The notes under the pieces are model-generated. The model had not been told where the DNA came from. It did not search any database and saw only the letters and a program-made list of their open reading frames with translations. A stretch of 64,000 nucleotides of DNA from Peronospora farinosa. Its lineage: Eukaryota; Oomycota; Peronosporomycetes; Peronosporales; Peronosporaceae. Shown piece by piece: positions 38,651-50,538 of the stretch. Where the stretch lies: positions 124,001 to 188,000 of the forward strand of contig CANTFK010000017.1 of assembly GCA_947646735.1 (NCBI GenBank), written 5' to 3'. The position numbers and the translations under genes were made by a program. Each line of letters begins with the position of its first letter. The first letter of the stretch is position 1.

Positions 38651-40003
38651 ATGGGCGCTGTTGAATGGATTCGTGGAAATTTCGGCGCTTCAGAGACGGC
38701 AATGGACAATGCCGTTGGATGTCAACAAGTTTCGAGTCGCGTCAGTCGTCTACGACTGCATGGTTCGGCGATGCTGAATGCCAAGGGATTGTTACAGCAG
38801 ACGGTGGTGATTAAACTCTACCCGATCATACAGCTTCGTCTATCACCGATCCGTTGCACGTCACCATTTAAGCGGGACAAGTCATTCTTTGGCGTTGCTG
38901 TGCAGCAGAAAAACAAGGCAAATGTTGAGTCGAGGATTGAGGGGCTGGATACTGCTCTGGAAGCTAAGTGGCTCACTACGGAAGCTTCCGAATGCTTTGT
39001 TGATGAGGTCAAGTCTTTGGTTGCGGATGCAAAATGCATATTTCAGATGACAAGTGACGGGTGTGGTGGAGCGTACTATTTGACGACGGAATCGACTAAG
39101 AAAATGGATCCGATCGGGATTTTTAAGCCCCGAGATGAAGAATATATGGCACCAAAAAACCCACGAGGGTATGTGAAGGAAAATGCAGTGGTGGGTGTGA
39201 CGGAGAATCCGGTCAATAAGGGGTTTCGAATTGGCAACGGAGCTTTTCGTGAACGTGCTGCTTATTTGCTGGATAATGCTTATGGCAACTTTAGTGGAGT
39301 ACCTGTGACAAATTTAATGGCTGTGAATGTAAATGGACAAGAAAAGGAGGGATCGATCCAGCGGTTTGTGACGTCGAAGTGCTCGGCGGAAGACATGGGC
39401 ACGCTCAAGTTTGCGATCTCTGAGGTGCATAAGATTGGTATCTTGGATGTGCGGCTATTTAATACCGACCGTCATGCAGGAAACATTTTGCTACAGACGC
39501 GGCCGAATGATCAAACGTTTGAAATGACGCCGATTGATCACGGATTTTGTTTGCCGTCCTACAAGCAGCTGGATGGAGCCATGTTCGACTGGCTGCAGTG
39601 GCCTCAGGCTGAGTTCCCATTTACGTGTGCAGAGCTTGACCACATTGCTTCACTCGACGAAGAGCGCGATGCGGCCGTGCTGCGTGCTGTTGGAATCGAG
39701 GAGGAGTGTGTGACAACGATGCGTGTGTGTACAACGGTACTGAAGCGTGGAGCGGAAGCTGGATTCTCGCTGTTTGAGATTGGCAGTCTGCTCCAGCGCG
39801 ACGGTGACTTCTCGTCACCCTCGCAGCTCGAGCTGGTTGTTGGCAAGGCGATGACGGTTGTGGAGAAGGATATGGGTCTGTCTGAGAAGAAGGACGGTGT
39901 CGCATTCTTCAATGCCATTGTGGCCGAGTCCACTCGTCAGGCCGAGAGCATGTTTGAGAGTCAAACGAGGAAAAAAGTGCGAAGTATCAGTTGTTTTAGC
40001 TAA
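38651..40003 (+). CDS. Phosphoinositide 4-kinase type II/gamma-like protein (450 aa)
   Basis: The kinase core shows the type II/gamma PI4K pattern: GCGGAYYL, then IGIFKPRDEE with the ATP-binding Lys (about 153-160), NPRGY, ERAAYLLD, FSGVPVTNL, GSIQRFV, DVRLFNTDRHAGNIL (about 265-279) and PIDHGFCLPS. The NTDRHAGN and DHG motifs hold the catalytic residues. The plant gamma class often carries ubiquitin-like domains at the N-terminus; here residues 1-125 could be such a domain, but it is not clear. It would make PI4P or, as reported for some plant members, phosphorylate proteins. The frame extends 46 codons upstream through the CT repeat without an ATG, so 38651 is the start. Confidence 0.88.
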   Translation: MGAVEWIRGNFGASETAMDNAVGCQQVSSRVSRLRLHGSAMLNAKGLLQQTVVIKLYPIIQLRLSPIRCTSPFKRDKSFFGVAVQQKNKANVESRIEGLDTALEAKWLTTEASECFVDEVKSLVADAKCIFQMTSDGCGGAYYLTTESTKKMDPIGIFKPRDEEYMAPKNPRGYVKENAVVGVTENPVNKGFRIGNGAFRERAAYLLDNAYGNFSGVPVTNLMAVNVNGQEKEGSIQRFVTSKCSAEDMGTLKFAISEVHKIGILDVRLFNTDRHAGNILLQTRPNDQTFEMTPIDHGFCLPSYKQLDGAMFDWLQWPQAEFPFTCAELDHIASLDEERDAAVLRAVGIEEECVTTMRVCTTVLKRGAEAGFSLFEIGSLLQRDGDFSSPSQLELVVGKAMTVVEKDMGLSEKKDGVAFFNAIVAESTRQAESMFESQTRKKVRSISCFS

Positions 40004-40816
40004 GAAAGCGCATGGAGCTTGGAAGAGCTTGTTTGCGTGAGTGAGTGTTTTGATGGAAGAAACATGACAAGAAAAAAATAAACAAGAGAGGGAGGAAGGA
40101 AATCACGGTGCTGTGAGGTAGCGTGTGAGACTTGAAGGACGTGATGACTGCTCCTTATGTGTGAATTAGAAAAACGAATAGGATATAATGACAAGGATAC
40201 AAACGAGTATCTCTGATGAAGTAGAAGAATCAAGTTCAAGAACGGTACGCCAAATGCTGGTCTTGTACGTGTAAACAATCCCAAAGAAAATTTACTGACC
40301 CGATCATGACTTTTTTCTCGATACGTGCACTGCATGCGTTACTGTGCACTTCAACTTGAACCGACTCGAAATGTATTGTAGTGTGTTGTTGAAGTCAGAC
40401 AGCGATAGGCACTTTATGGACAATGACAAATGGTGTCGTGTTAGTATTGTCTCCAACAATTATAATAACTGCACTGAATCTTCGTCAGCAGAGGTAAATT
40501 TGTCGTGATGATGACAAACCATAACGCATTCGTTGACGACGTGGTGCATGACTCTAGGACGGATCACCATGTGCTCATTTCATTCCGTCCCTGGCTCACT
40601 AAATGCTGGTAGGATCAATATGACGTTCATGATAGTAGACGCCCCGTTCTGTAAAACTCAGCAAAGTACATCCACATACCACAGAAGCGTCCAATATGGC
40701 GAAACCAAGCATTTCAAAATGTTCGCAAAGATATGTATCCACTGGTAGCTCTAAGGCATATACGCGCAGACGCTCGTTCTCGGCTTTGCTTCTGCTGATG
40801 TAAGAATTGTCTGGGA
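40004..40816. other. Intergenic region between convergent genes
   Basis: It holds the 3' flanks of the PI4K-like gene and the channel gene. Only short frames occur, none with family features. Confidence 0.55.
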
Positions 40817-43800
40817 TCAATACTTGCTCGGGCGGTCAAGAATCGTAAATTTCATCGCCATCAAAGTCTTGAGGGTCTCTTTGGCGATGTTGATATCATA
40901 TTCTTTTTCATCGTCCGTGAGGAACACATACGGAACGAGACACGGATGTTTCTTCGAGCTGTCATCACGCTGCGGGCCATACGTCCAGCCTTCATCCATA
41001 CGACCCTTTGCCCAAACCTCGTGCGCGTTTTCGGCTAAAAGATCAACAAGACGCAACAGTCTTGGAGGCAACTCGACAGTTGTCGTATCAATAGGCAGAG
41101 GACGGTATACTTCTACATTTCCCTCTCCGTAGGTTGTAAAGTACGGAGAATCGCCCATAAGACTATTGCGCCGGAAACTCATTGCCTCGCGCAGCAATGA
41201 CGGCACAGGCTTGGTTGGTGCTCCAGGATGAGAGGCAGTGCCCAACTCCTCGAATATAGCCAAACGATTAGCTCGAGGACTTGTCGAATCCGAGCCAGCA
41301 CTAACAAGTGAACTATTACTTTCACCCAGGCCATCAGCGATATCCGACATCATGGAAGCTGACCGCGAAATAGCTTCATGGAACGAACCGCTGTGCGAGT
41401 GGCTTGTACGCGTGATCGCGTAGTTCATAAAGACAATCGTCTTGATCGTCTCAATAGACGACCGGTAGTCAAAAGCTTGCTCTTCCACGGATAACAACTT
41501 GTAGGGAACAAGGTTAGGATGTTTCTTGTTCTTGTCATCACGCTGGATGCCGTACAGCCATCCTTGTTTGAGACGTTCAAGTGCCCACATGTCATGACAG
41601 TTGCGAGCCAGGACATCACCTAGATGCTCAAGATGACCTAGTTCCACCTTGGACGTGTCGACAGGCTTTGGGCGGTAGTTGTGGCCTTCTTTTTCACGAG
41701 ACGGCATGTCAATCAGGCATTTACGGAAACGGTACATTACCTGAAGGGCTTCGCGCTGCACTTCCGCTTGCGAGCACATTGCTTTGCGCTTATCCTTACG
41801 CAGGAACAGGTCCAACATGCGAGAAATCTCATCAAAGCGTAGACTCGTACGACCATCCGCGCGAACACTTTCAAATAGCAGTTCGAGATGATAATCGTCC
41901 ACCATGTGGTCTTTGGAATAGTTCCACAACTTTGTTGCACGCATCAGACCCATTTTGAGCTCCTGCAACATGATACGGCACAAGTGCACCGCGAGTCTCC
42001 GTTTTGGAATTCGCAATTTCTCACCACCTATTAACTCCAAAACACGTTCTCGCGGTGTGCCATCGTCATAGTCAGAATCGTCCTCGAACGAACCCAACGA
42101 AGAGATAGAGCGAGGTGGCGCGAATGCAGTTGGTGCACACTTCAGCTTTCCAGTAAAGTTCATTCCAAAGCCAGCACTCTCCATTTCATTAGGACCTAAA
42201 ACAATGCACTCCACGGATAGTTTGCTGTGATGGACAACTTTTAGCGCGAGGCCGTCACCGAGTATGGAATCTGTCTGTAGTCGAATTGTGATACCGATCG
42301 GTATCATTTCCTTGATGGTCTTGTGATCAAAGTTTTCAGATAATCGAATATGCGATACCAGTTCACGACTATCCTTGCCGGAGCCCCCGCCATTGCTATT
42401 GTGTGCACTTCCATCGTGTGTCTTGCGATCGCCAAATTGGATGCGGCGGTCAAACTTCATTCCAAAGCGCAATAAGGCAACAACGCGCCAAACCGCACCG
42501 CGAAATAGCTTCCTTACACGTTGGCGTGTCTCTTCTTGATCAACAAGGTTCGTTGAAATAAGGCGTACTTGTTGCCAGGGAATGAGACGAATAACGCCGT
42601 AATCCTTGGGCACAACGACTGTTGGCGAGCACGCACTTACAAAGCTACGGATACGCGCAAGCACATCGTACTCGACATCATCCCCGCTGGCACTCTCATC
42701 ATTCGTTGCGACTTCGTAGTATTCGGACAAAATCGCAACAAACATGTTTACAAGGATCTGAAATACCAAGACCACAAAGGTGCCGATAAATATCGGTGCA
42801 ATTCGAGGGTTTGCCTGACGCAGTCGCGTGTAGTCCATCTCACCAGCCAGCATCTGGAAACAAGTACCATATGACTTGCTGATCGTCGAGTATTCTTCAA
42901 GAGCATAGCCAAAGGCGTAACTGCCCATGGCTGAGTATCCCAAAAAGATAAGGTTAAAAATGACAAGAAAGCCCATAAGGTCGCTCATAGCCATACCCAA
43001 CACACGCCAAAGCAAGTTCAGCGTCGCATTCATGCGTAAGAACTTAAATACCTTAAGCAAGCTAATTGCAGACCCCAGTGATGCAAGATCGGAGAGCTGT
43101 TGGAACCCGGTCAAAAGTCCCAGAGAACTTGAATGGCTAAGCTCTTCTACACCACGACCTCCTCTCAAGTCTCTTAAGTACTCTGCAAAGGTGCTGGATG
43201 CTATGCAGTAATGCACCATATAACTTAATATGGCGGCCAGCACCACCAAGTGCGTAAGCTCAAACAAATTCCACATGTCCGATCCAAGGTATGTTGCCAC
43301 ACCCATTGTACTCATCTCAGTTGCCTCACCAATACAGTATGTGATGAAGAATAAAACCAGTGCAATCCACAGCAAAACGCGCACATCAAATGCTTCGCGC
43401 AGCGACGACACTGAACTACCTATCGCGCTAAAAATTCTCTGGTGAAGCTGGAGCTGAGGAGGTTTTTTGTCACGGTCAGTGAATGCAAACTGCTCCGTCT
43501 TCTCGTGGCCAATCACTCGGACGTGGGAACTGTGCGCAAAGTGGTCGAGGTGGCCAGACGGATCAATTTTGATCACGTGCATTCCAATAGTGAAAACACG
43601 AGTGACCGGGTTCAGCAAAATGAAGTTAAACGCCACGGCCCGTGTATGTTCGGAGAGAAAGATGTCACGCTGGAGCTCACTTACGTCCTCCAACTCGCAT
43701 AAATCCACTGCATAACCACCTGAGCCGTACGACTTAATGGGAGCAAAGAATAACCAGTCAATGAACGACCGCGAAATCTCTGGAGATAACTCGCCTAACC

Positions 43801-44998
43801 CATCTCTCCACTCATACACACGCCCAGTACCATTTTCTCCAAACAGAGTAGTTTTCTGCTCGACGTCGGTGCTGTAAAACGGGTAACACGGCGCCACCCA
43901 TTCTTCGTAAACCCGGCAGCGTTGCTCCTTGACACGCACCTGTCTGAACCCTACTCCACCAATACGAACCCATTGCGCTGTAACATCTTGACGGTCACAA
44001 ACCGTTTCTTTCAGTTTGCCAGCATAACTGTAGATATCGGCAAAGGTCTTGATTTCACACTCGCCTTCTTCTTTGCAAGTAAGAGCCCCCACCACATCGT
44101 TCTGATAGAAACTATCTTGCACTGGCAACCACGACAGCAACGAAAAGAGTAGTGTCAGGAACACAAAGTAGACCACGAGTTCTTGATAAAACTGTCTCCG
44201 CTTAATCTCTTTATACTCGGACGCCACACTCACCAAATCAAGCTTCATCTTTTCCATATGAATACCACGATAAACATGCACTGTGTCGGTAGAATCTCGA
44301 GCCCACATGGATAAAAATCCTTTTGCTGCGCGTCTGGACGTCACCAATTGCTGCGCAAGCCCCGCAAACGACGAGTTGCTGCGTTCCAGCACCGGTTTCT
44401 CATCAACATCAGCATCAGTATTTACAGCAGCTGCTGGATCATCTTTTGCCTCTCCATTTGCACTTTTATTCGTACAATCTGCAAGACTTTTGCTGCTACT
44501 GAGATGCGAGCGCACAAGCGACGCCATATTACGGAGACTCGTCTGTCTCTTACCACGTCTTAATGCCATGGTCGGTGTAGTTCGTAATGGCACATTCACT
44601 TTATCCTCATCTTCTTCGTCCGAGAGAGAGATTGTCCGTAAACTTAATCGATTCCTCCGTCTCATGGTTCCAACGACAATTCCCATGTTAATATTGGTCT
44701 TTCGAAGGCCATCAGACTCGCGTTTCTTGCCACTGGAGCTCGTGTTGCTACCACTGCCACTACCACTACGCATTCGTCGTGGTGGCGCTCGTAATTGCGG
44801 CTTTAAAGTCGGTTTATGTGATGATACAGCCTTTTTCCCGTCAATAGTGTTGGAGACGCCATTGTGAAGCTTCTTGAGACTTTCAGAGCGTGAAAAAGAA
44901 GGTGATGGTACAGGAGATAATGGAGATGAGGTTCCAGGTGTCGATGTATCTGGAGATGAAGTAGGAAACGCTCGAGACGCAGTACCATTTACGTCCAT
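40817..44998 (-). CDS. Polycystin-2-like TRP channel with two C-terminal RyR domains (1393 aa)
   Basis: One intronless frame. Residues 1-230 are disordered and basic. TM1 is near 270-290, followed by a long extracytosolic polycystin-type domain. The other five transmembrane helices lie between about 540 and 790, with a voltage-sensor-like FKFLRMNATLNLLWRVL and a pore region YGTCFQMLAGEMDY (near 712). The last helix is ILVNMFVAILSEYY, closely similar to PKD2 channels. Two RyR repeats occur at about 1106-1194 and 1296-1390. They share the blocks RNCHDMWALERLKQGWLYG and AENAHEVWAKGRMDEGWTYG, each followed by QRDD and KHPxLVPY. A calcium-permeable cation channel is inferred. The ATG at 44998 is used; the extra ten upstream codons lack an ATG. 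Confidence 0.9.
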   Translation of the reverse strand: MDVNGTASRAFPTSSPDTSTPGTSSPLSPVPSPSFSRSESLKKLHNGVSNTIDGKKAVSSHKPTLKPQLRAPPRRMRSGSGSGSNTSSSGKKRESDGLRKTNINMGIVVGTMRRRNRLSLRTISLSDEEDEDKVNVPLRTTPTMALRRGKRQTSLRNMASLVRSHLSSSKSLADCTNKSANGEAKDDPAAAVNTDADVDEKPVLERSNSSFAGLAQQLVTSRRAAKGFLSMWARDSTDTVHVYRGIHMEKMKLDLVSVASEYKEIKRRQFYQELVVYFVFLTLLFSLLSWLPVQDSFYQNDVVGALTCKEEGECEIKTFADIYSYAGKLKETVCDRQDVTAQWVRIGGVGFRQVRVKEQRCRVYEEWVAPCYPFYSTDVEQKTTLFGENGTGRVYEWRDGLGELSPEISRSFIDWLFFAPIKSYGSGGYAVDLCELEDVSELQRDIFLSEHTRAVAFNFILLNPVTRVFTIGMHVIKIDPSGHLDHFAHSSHVRVIGHEKTEQFAFTDRDKKPPQLQLHQRIFSAIGSSVSSLREAFDVRVLLWIALVLFFITYCIGEATEMSTMGVATYLGSDMWNLFELTHLVVLAAILSYMVHYCIASSTFAEYLRDLRGGRGVEELSHSSSLGLLTGFQQLSDLASLGSAISLLKVFKFLRMNATLNLLWRVLGMAMSDLMGFLVIFNLIFLGYSAMGSYAFGYALEEYSTISKSYGTCFQMLAGEMDYTRLRQANPRIAPIFIGTFVVLVFQILVNMFVAILSEYYEVATNDESASGDDVEYDVLARIRSFVSACSPTVVVPKDYGVIRLIPWQQVRLISTNLVDQEETRQRVRKLFRGAVWRVVALLRFGMKFDRRIQFGDRKTHDGSAHNSNGGGSGKDSRELVSHIRLSENFDHKTIKEMIPIGITIRLQTDSILGDGLALKVVHHSKLSVECIVLGPNEMESAGFGMNFTGKLKCAPTAFAPPRSISSLGSFEDDSDYDDGTPRERVLELIGGEKLRIPKRRLAVHLCRIMLQELKMGLMRATKLWNYSKDHMVDDYHLELLFESVRADGRTSLRFDEISRMLDLFLRKDKRKAMCSQAEVQREALQVMYRFRKCLIDMPSREKEGHNYRPKPVDTSKVELGHLEHLGDVLARNCHDMWALERLKQGWLYGIQRDDKNKKHPNLVPYKLLSVEEQAFDYRSSIETIKTIVFMNYAITRTSHSHSGSFHEAISRSASMMSDIADGLGESNSSLVSAGSDSTSPRANRLAIFEELGTASHPGAPTKPVPSLLREAMSFRRNSLMGDSPYFTTYGEGNVEVYRPLPIDTTTVELPPRLLRLVDLLAENAHEVWAKGRMDEGWTYGPQRDDSSKKHPCLVPYVFLTDDEKEYDINIAKETLKTLMAMKFTILDRPSKY

Positions 44999-45238
44999 GA
45001 GAAGCGGACGGTCGCCTTTGTATCTCAATATAAAATCTAATCACCACAAAAATAATCCGTCGAAATGGATTTTTTTTTAAGGTGATTAGATTATTGGCTA
45101 TTTTTGGTAAACATGGCGTAAACGAACTTAGGATGAACTTAGAAGAGGAGAAAACTAATGGTGCGTTAGCACATGTCACAGATCATCTTATCCCTGTGGG
45201 CTAGATAACCTCTAGTGCTCACAATTCGACGCAACGAG

Positions 45239-46756
45239 ATGGCGATCATCATGGGCTTCTCTGTCCTACTCTTTACGTCGTCGGTCTTTGTACTGGTTAA
45301 TACACTTGAATCTCATGTCTATGAAGAGCGTTTGACGAGTGCAACGTCTCCATTAGCACTAAATTCTGCTCTACCGTCGCAGATTCATGTCGCTTTCGCT
45401 GGTGAAGTGACTACGAAGAGCTACAAAGCCATTCGGACGTCAACTACTGCGACGATTGAGACGCGATTGGGTATGACAATCTCATGGCTGACAGACATGA
45501 AGACGACTACGTCTTTGGTGCGCTATGGACTGTCAATGAACAAGTTGACGACGATGCAAAAGGCCGAGAAACCTTGTGAGCAGTACTTCTTTTGCGCGTA
45601 CAAGTCGCCTTGGTTACATCATGTGACTATCCCGGGTGACAAGCTCAAGCCATATACGACTTATTTCTGTACGAGATTATTATTGTGAGATGGGAAGAGT
45701 TTGTATAGCGGATTGACAATTCGTTTTCGGTGGTATAGATCAATGTGGAGACGAGATTGGTGGATGGAGTACGGTGTATTCGTTCAAGACAGCTGTAATT
45801 GTTGGAGACGAGAGACCACAGACATTTGGTGTCATTGGAGACCTCGGGTAAGTAAGAACATGCAGTGTTGAGCACGTTATATTGCAAGACTAAGTGCTAT
45901 GTATTGCTGAAGCCAAACAGTGTACTCGAAACAGACGCTTCGTCATCTTGAAAGCTACCGCTTGAAGATGAGTGCTATCGTGTGTGCTGGTGATCTGTCG
46001 TATGCTGATGGTGAGCAGCATCGATGGGATCGATGGGGTAAAATCGTCGAACCGTTGACTGCTCGAATGCCCTGGATGATTTCACCTGGCAATCATGAAG
46101 TCGAGCGCCCTTGCCAGTTGGAAGTGAGTGAGTTTGTGGCCTACCAGTCTCGATTCCAAATGCCTTATGAGCAGAAGAATTCTTTGCAGCGTCGCAATTT
46201 GTACTACGGCTTTCGTGTTGGCCTCGTGCACTTTATCATCCTGACACCGTATGTCGAATTTACTTCGACGTCACTGCAGTACAAGTGGCTCCAGCAAGAG
46301 CTCTTACGCGTCGACCGCAGTGTTACTCCGTGGTTGGTGGTCATCATGCATGGTCCATGGTACAATAGCAACACAGCGCATCAGAGTATGGAGCCACACA
46401 TGATGATGAAGAAGCACATGGAGGAGGTTCTCTACCGGAACAAGGTGGACGTGATCATTTCGGGGCACGTCCACGCCTACGAGCGTAGTTATCCCGTGTA
46501 CAAGGAAAAGCTAGTAGTCGATGGTCCAATCTACGTTGTGCTAGGCGATGCTGGCAACCGTGAAGGTCTGGCACCCACATACATCGATCCACAGCCGAAA
46601 TGGTCTGCCTTTCGTCAGGCTGACTATGGCTTCTCGCTGTTACATGTGGCTAACCGGACCCATGCAAGTATGCAATGGTTTGAAAATCAAGCAGAAGGTG
46701 AGGCTCTTGTACGTGATACAGTCACTTTGACGACATCCAAGTACCGATCAAGCTAG
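45239..46756 (+). CDS. Purple acid phosphatase-like metallophosphoesterase, 3 exons (460 aa)
   Basis: Exons 45239-45668, 45739-45847 and 45913-46756 join in frame, giving FYQCGDE and GDLGQTVYS at the junctions, both typical of the family. An N-terminal hydrophobic stretch (residues 1-22, FSVLLFTSSVFVLV) is a signal peptide or anchor. A fibronectin-like domain precedes the catalytic domain. All five metal-binding blocks are present: GDLG, GDLSYAD, GNHE, VVIMHGPW and GHVHAYERSYP. It probably acts in the secretory route or outside the cell, releasing phosphate from esters at low pH. The substrate is unknown. It starts 240 bases from the divergent channel gene. Confidence 0.92.
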
Positions 46757-46907
46757 TAATCAGTGTAGCCATGTACTGCAAAAGTGTAGCCATGTAACAT
46801 GCCCTACCGACCCGTTGAATATCGTCCAATCATCATTTACTTTTTCGAATCTCTGCGATCTATTACACCTGTCTCTCTCCTCATTCCCATACTAAAAAGA
46901 AGACAAA

Positions 46908-48787
46908 ATGACCAAAGTAAGTGTCAAGTGGGGCAAGCAAGTATTCCAGGACGTCATTGTGAACAAAGAAGCTTCCGTTGCGGTACTTAAAGCACAGCTC
47001 TATGACCTCACATCTGTACCAGTGGATCGTCAAAAGCTCATGTCGAAAGCATGGAAAGGAATGCTTAAAGACGACGTCAATCTTTCGACATTGGAAAAAT
47101 TTATCGATGGTACAAGTGTGATGCTCATGGGTTCAGCTGAAGTCGTACAAAAGCCTACAGAACCGGTTCTCTTTCTTGAAGACATGACGACTAAGGATAT
47201 TGCTATGACGGGTACCGTGTACCCTGCAGGACTTGTCAATTTGGGCAATACATGTTATATGAATGCTACATTGCAGTGTTTACGTCCAGTGAAGGAATTA
47301 CGTGACGCATTGACGTCACAATCTGGTCAAACCTCCGTGGACTTGACGAGTCATTTTTCTACTGCATTGAGGGACATGTATGGTCAATTGGATGGCAGTG
47401 TTGAGAGTATCACTCCTGCCATGTTTGTATCGGTACTGCGTCGTGCTTATCCGCAGTTTGCTCAGCAATCACCTCGTAGTGGAGGTTATATGCAACAAGA
47501 TAGTGAAGAGTTTCTGTCAACACTGTTTTCGACGCTGCAGCAAACGTTGACGCAGCCAACAAGTGGACTCAAGTCACTTGGACCGACGTCCAATGTCGTG
47601 GATGCACTGTTTGGACTGGAAATGAACGAGAAAATTGAGTGTACGGAGAGTGAGATGGAAGAAGTTGTTGTGAAGAAGGAAAAGGCACTTAAACTGGTCT
47701 GCAACATTACTATTGAGACCAATCATTTGTCCGAAGGCATTAAGATTGTAAGTGATGTTGTGGCGTTATTGTAGGCGTGAAATGTGACTTTAATATGGAT
47801 ATGTTTTGGTGGTGTAGGGACTGGAAGGGACGATTGAGAAATACTCAGACGTGTTGGGACGTAATGCCGTATGGAAGAAGACGCTGCGGATAAACCGATT
47901 GCCCAAATACCTGTGTGTGCAGTTCATGCGCTTCTACTGGAAGGCAACGCCAGAGAGCCGTGACCACACTGGTGTTAAGTGTAAGATGCTGAGAGTGAGT
48001 AGTTTTGTTGTGTTTGTTGCATTGAAGAAGGAGCTTTTTGCTGATAGACCTGCGTTTCGATAACATCTTCAGCCTATCAGCTTCCCTATGACGCTAGACG
48101 TCTACGATTTCTGCTCCGATGATCTGAAGGCGACAATGAAGATTTCGCGTGACAGAAATGCTGAGAAGATTCTGAATGAATTCAAGGAGGTACTTACATT
48201 AGTGCTATATGCAGAATGCGTTGCTTATCGTGATACGAGAACTCATGCCTGATGTACCTGTCATTGCAGAAGGAGGGTGAAGCTGAGGAAAAAAAGGAGG
48301 CAGATGAAGACAACGTCATGGACGGTCTTTCTCAGGAAGATAAAGCTGCTCTTGAGACTGCATGCGCTCTTTCACTGGGTGCCAAGTCGCCTGGTATTGA
48401 TCTTCCCGTCGATTTCCAAGTACGATGGGTGAATTACATTTTACGTGTCTGCTTTGGGTGGCTAAAGTTAGCGGTCAATTACCATTTGTCTGGTTATAGG
48501 GAAACTACGAGCTATACGCAATTCTGACGCACAAGGGCCGTTCTGCCGACTCCGGTCACTACATGGCTTGGGTGCGCCACGAAGGAGGTACGCTTCATTT
48601 GCTGTGCTTATGGAAAGATAAAACATAGGAAACTACTACTGCTAACGTATCCTGTGTCGTGACAGATGACTGGTATTGCTACGATGATGACGACGTGTCG
48701 CCGTGCAAGACAGAAGACATCATGAAGCTCAAAGGCGGAGGTGATTGGCACATGGCGTACCTTGCTTTCTACCGTGCCAAAAAGTAA
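46908..48787 (+). CDS. Ubiquitin carboxyl-terminal hydrolase, USP14/Ubp6 type, 6 exons (497 aa)
   Basis: Exons 46908-47747, 47818-47994, 48073-48189, 48270-48419, 48500-48587 and 48666-48787 keep the frame. The N-terminal 75 residues are a ubiquitin-like domain (SVKWGKQVFQDVIVNKE), which in USP14/Ubp6 docks on the proteasome Rpn1. The catalytic Cys box is GLVNLGNTCYMNATLQCL and the His box is SADSGHYMAWV. MQQDSEEFL, LPKYLCVQFMRFYWK and DDWYCYDDDDVS are family blocks. The enzyme trims ubiquitin from proteasome-bound substrates. The length matches human USP14 (494). A CCTCATTCCCAT element just before the ATG may be the initiator. Confidence 0.95.
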
Positions 48788-49138
48788 GGTGCAAACCGTG
48801 TCGTCATGATAAGCAGCGCTCAAAGCCAAGCGAACAGGTTGTGCTGGAAAAAGGAGACTAACTGACGTGCCGTCTTTGCCGAGATCGAGTGATATGATAA
48901 TCAACGCTTTTCCAGATATGTTTTCTCATCTTTCGAGTTGAAAATCCTAGAACAAATCGGTGTAATAAGGCAACCTCTTTTTACATTTCGAGCGCAAGCA
49001 AAATGAAAATAACAAAATGAAGGAAGTCCAAGACGGCCACGAACTGACCCGTCAAGATCTTAGCAACTGTGTCTAAAGCCACTAAGACCTACGGCAGTGT
49101 CGCTTTCGCCAGGCTTTCAATCTTCTCCTCGCTTCATC
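48788..49138. other. Intergenic, convergent 3' flanks
   Basis: About 350 bases hold the 3' flanks of USP14-like and ZZ-domain genes. No feature is recognised. Confidence 0.55.
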
Positions 49139-50538
49139 TTACATGTGAATGCCCTCCGATCGGTGACCAGAAAAAGGAGACAAACTGTCGACTTTCCGCG
49201 GTTCAATATCGCTCTTAACCGAGTCTGACATGTAATCTTCGTCATCCACGTAACTGTATTCAGCACTCTTGTCGGTGAGTGTCAGTGTGTCAAGACGCGG
49301 AGGAGAATTCTGTGGCGAATCCTCAGAAGTCATTGACGTTGCTCCAGTAGATTTGCGACGAGGAGACGGAGGTGGCGTAGCACATGGCGATTTCGACACC
49401 GGGCTGGCCGGGCCAGGCGAGCCAATGACGTCCCCACTGGCACTTGTTGGAGACATGTCCGAGTCCGTGTCTTCATCCTTCAGACTTTCATTCGTTGCAA
49501 AAGGCGACTTCTGGTCCTTGTCCGTTGCCACCCATATACGAATCGTTTCCATGCGACGCTGCACACCAGGCAAATCCATATTATCAGCGTCCTAATTCAG
49601 CAGCAAAACAACCACAAATCAGCAACACCATTCCCCACAAATCTCAAAGAAGGCTACAAAAGACCAGAGGGGACTCAACAAAAACTTACCGGACAAAACC
49701 ACTCCATGCAAACTTCCAAGTCCGTTCGGTCTGCTAGTACCGGCGTAAGCAGCTGCACAAGTGTCCCCCGCGTTTCCAGATCAAGGTGTGGGATCTCAAT
49801 ACCCCGCACCTCAAGTGTATGAACAGGCTGGTCAAGCACGACAGCCGTAATCCATTTTGCAAGAAAGTTAAACTTGTCCACCTGTCCACGACACACCGTC
49901 TTGAGTAGGACCGTAAACACTTCCTCTGGCACTTTGTTCTTGGAAACTTCCATGACTTTACGTAGAGCAAAGTCTTCTCGCACATCAACCAATAGCTTGG
50001 ATTCTTCAAAACCATGCATCCCCAATTGATAACAGCCTTCACACAAGTGATAGTTGACACACTTGGAGCAGGAATACATGTTGCCTACAATAGGATCCAT
50101 TCCACATCCATCACAGAATGAATCTTCATTTACATGAGACGGTGAAAACTTCATTTGCGCCACTTTTTGTCCAATAAAACGTGTTGCAGCCGACATTTTA
50201 CTCCCAAGACCACCGACGCGCGTCAGTGGTTCCGTTGGAAATCCAATGATTGACGTCGTGCTGTCACGTTCCATACTAAGTGGATCTGACATGAGCCAAA
50301 AACGTTTATTGTTCTTCTGTATCTTGCGTTCGCCATGGATCACACGCTGTCGTTCACCTTCAAATACCGACTGTTGTGGACCAAAAAAAAGATGTTGCTC
50401 CACGTGTTGAGCTTCTTGAAGGAGCTGAGCATTCAAATGATCCGTGCTTATTACAGAAGGACGTACAGCGGGTGCATTCTCACTACCATCGGAAGGCACA
50501 CTACGTCGCAAGACATGAGGGAGTGAAAAGAGTGACAT
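49139..50538 (-). CDS. ZZ-type zinc-finger protein, 2 exons (433 aa)
   Basis: Exons 49690-50538 and 49139-49591 join in phase 0 (CMEWFCP followed by DADNMDLPG). A ZZ zinc finger lies at about residues 137-175: FCDGCGMDPIVGNMYSC, SKCVNYHLCEGC and a following GMH, with the usual Cys spacing. The N-terminal hydrophobic-looking MSLFSLPHVL is short. After the finger comes a helical region of about 100 residues with no match I can name. The last 130 residues are S/P/D/E-rich and disordered. ZZ domains bind peptide N-termini or histone tails in other proteins; the role here is unknown. Confidence 0.75.

Noticed and set aside
44283..44867. A 194-codon plus-strand frame opposite the channel N-terminus
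   Set aside because: Shadow of the serine/arginine-rich start of the polycystin-like gene.
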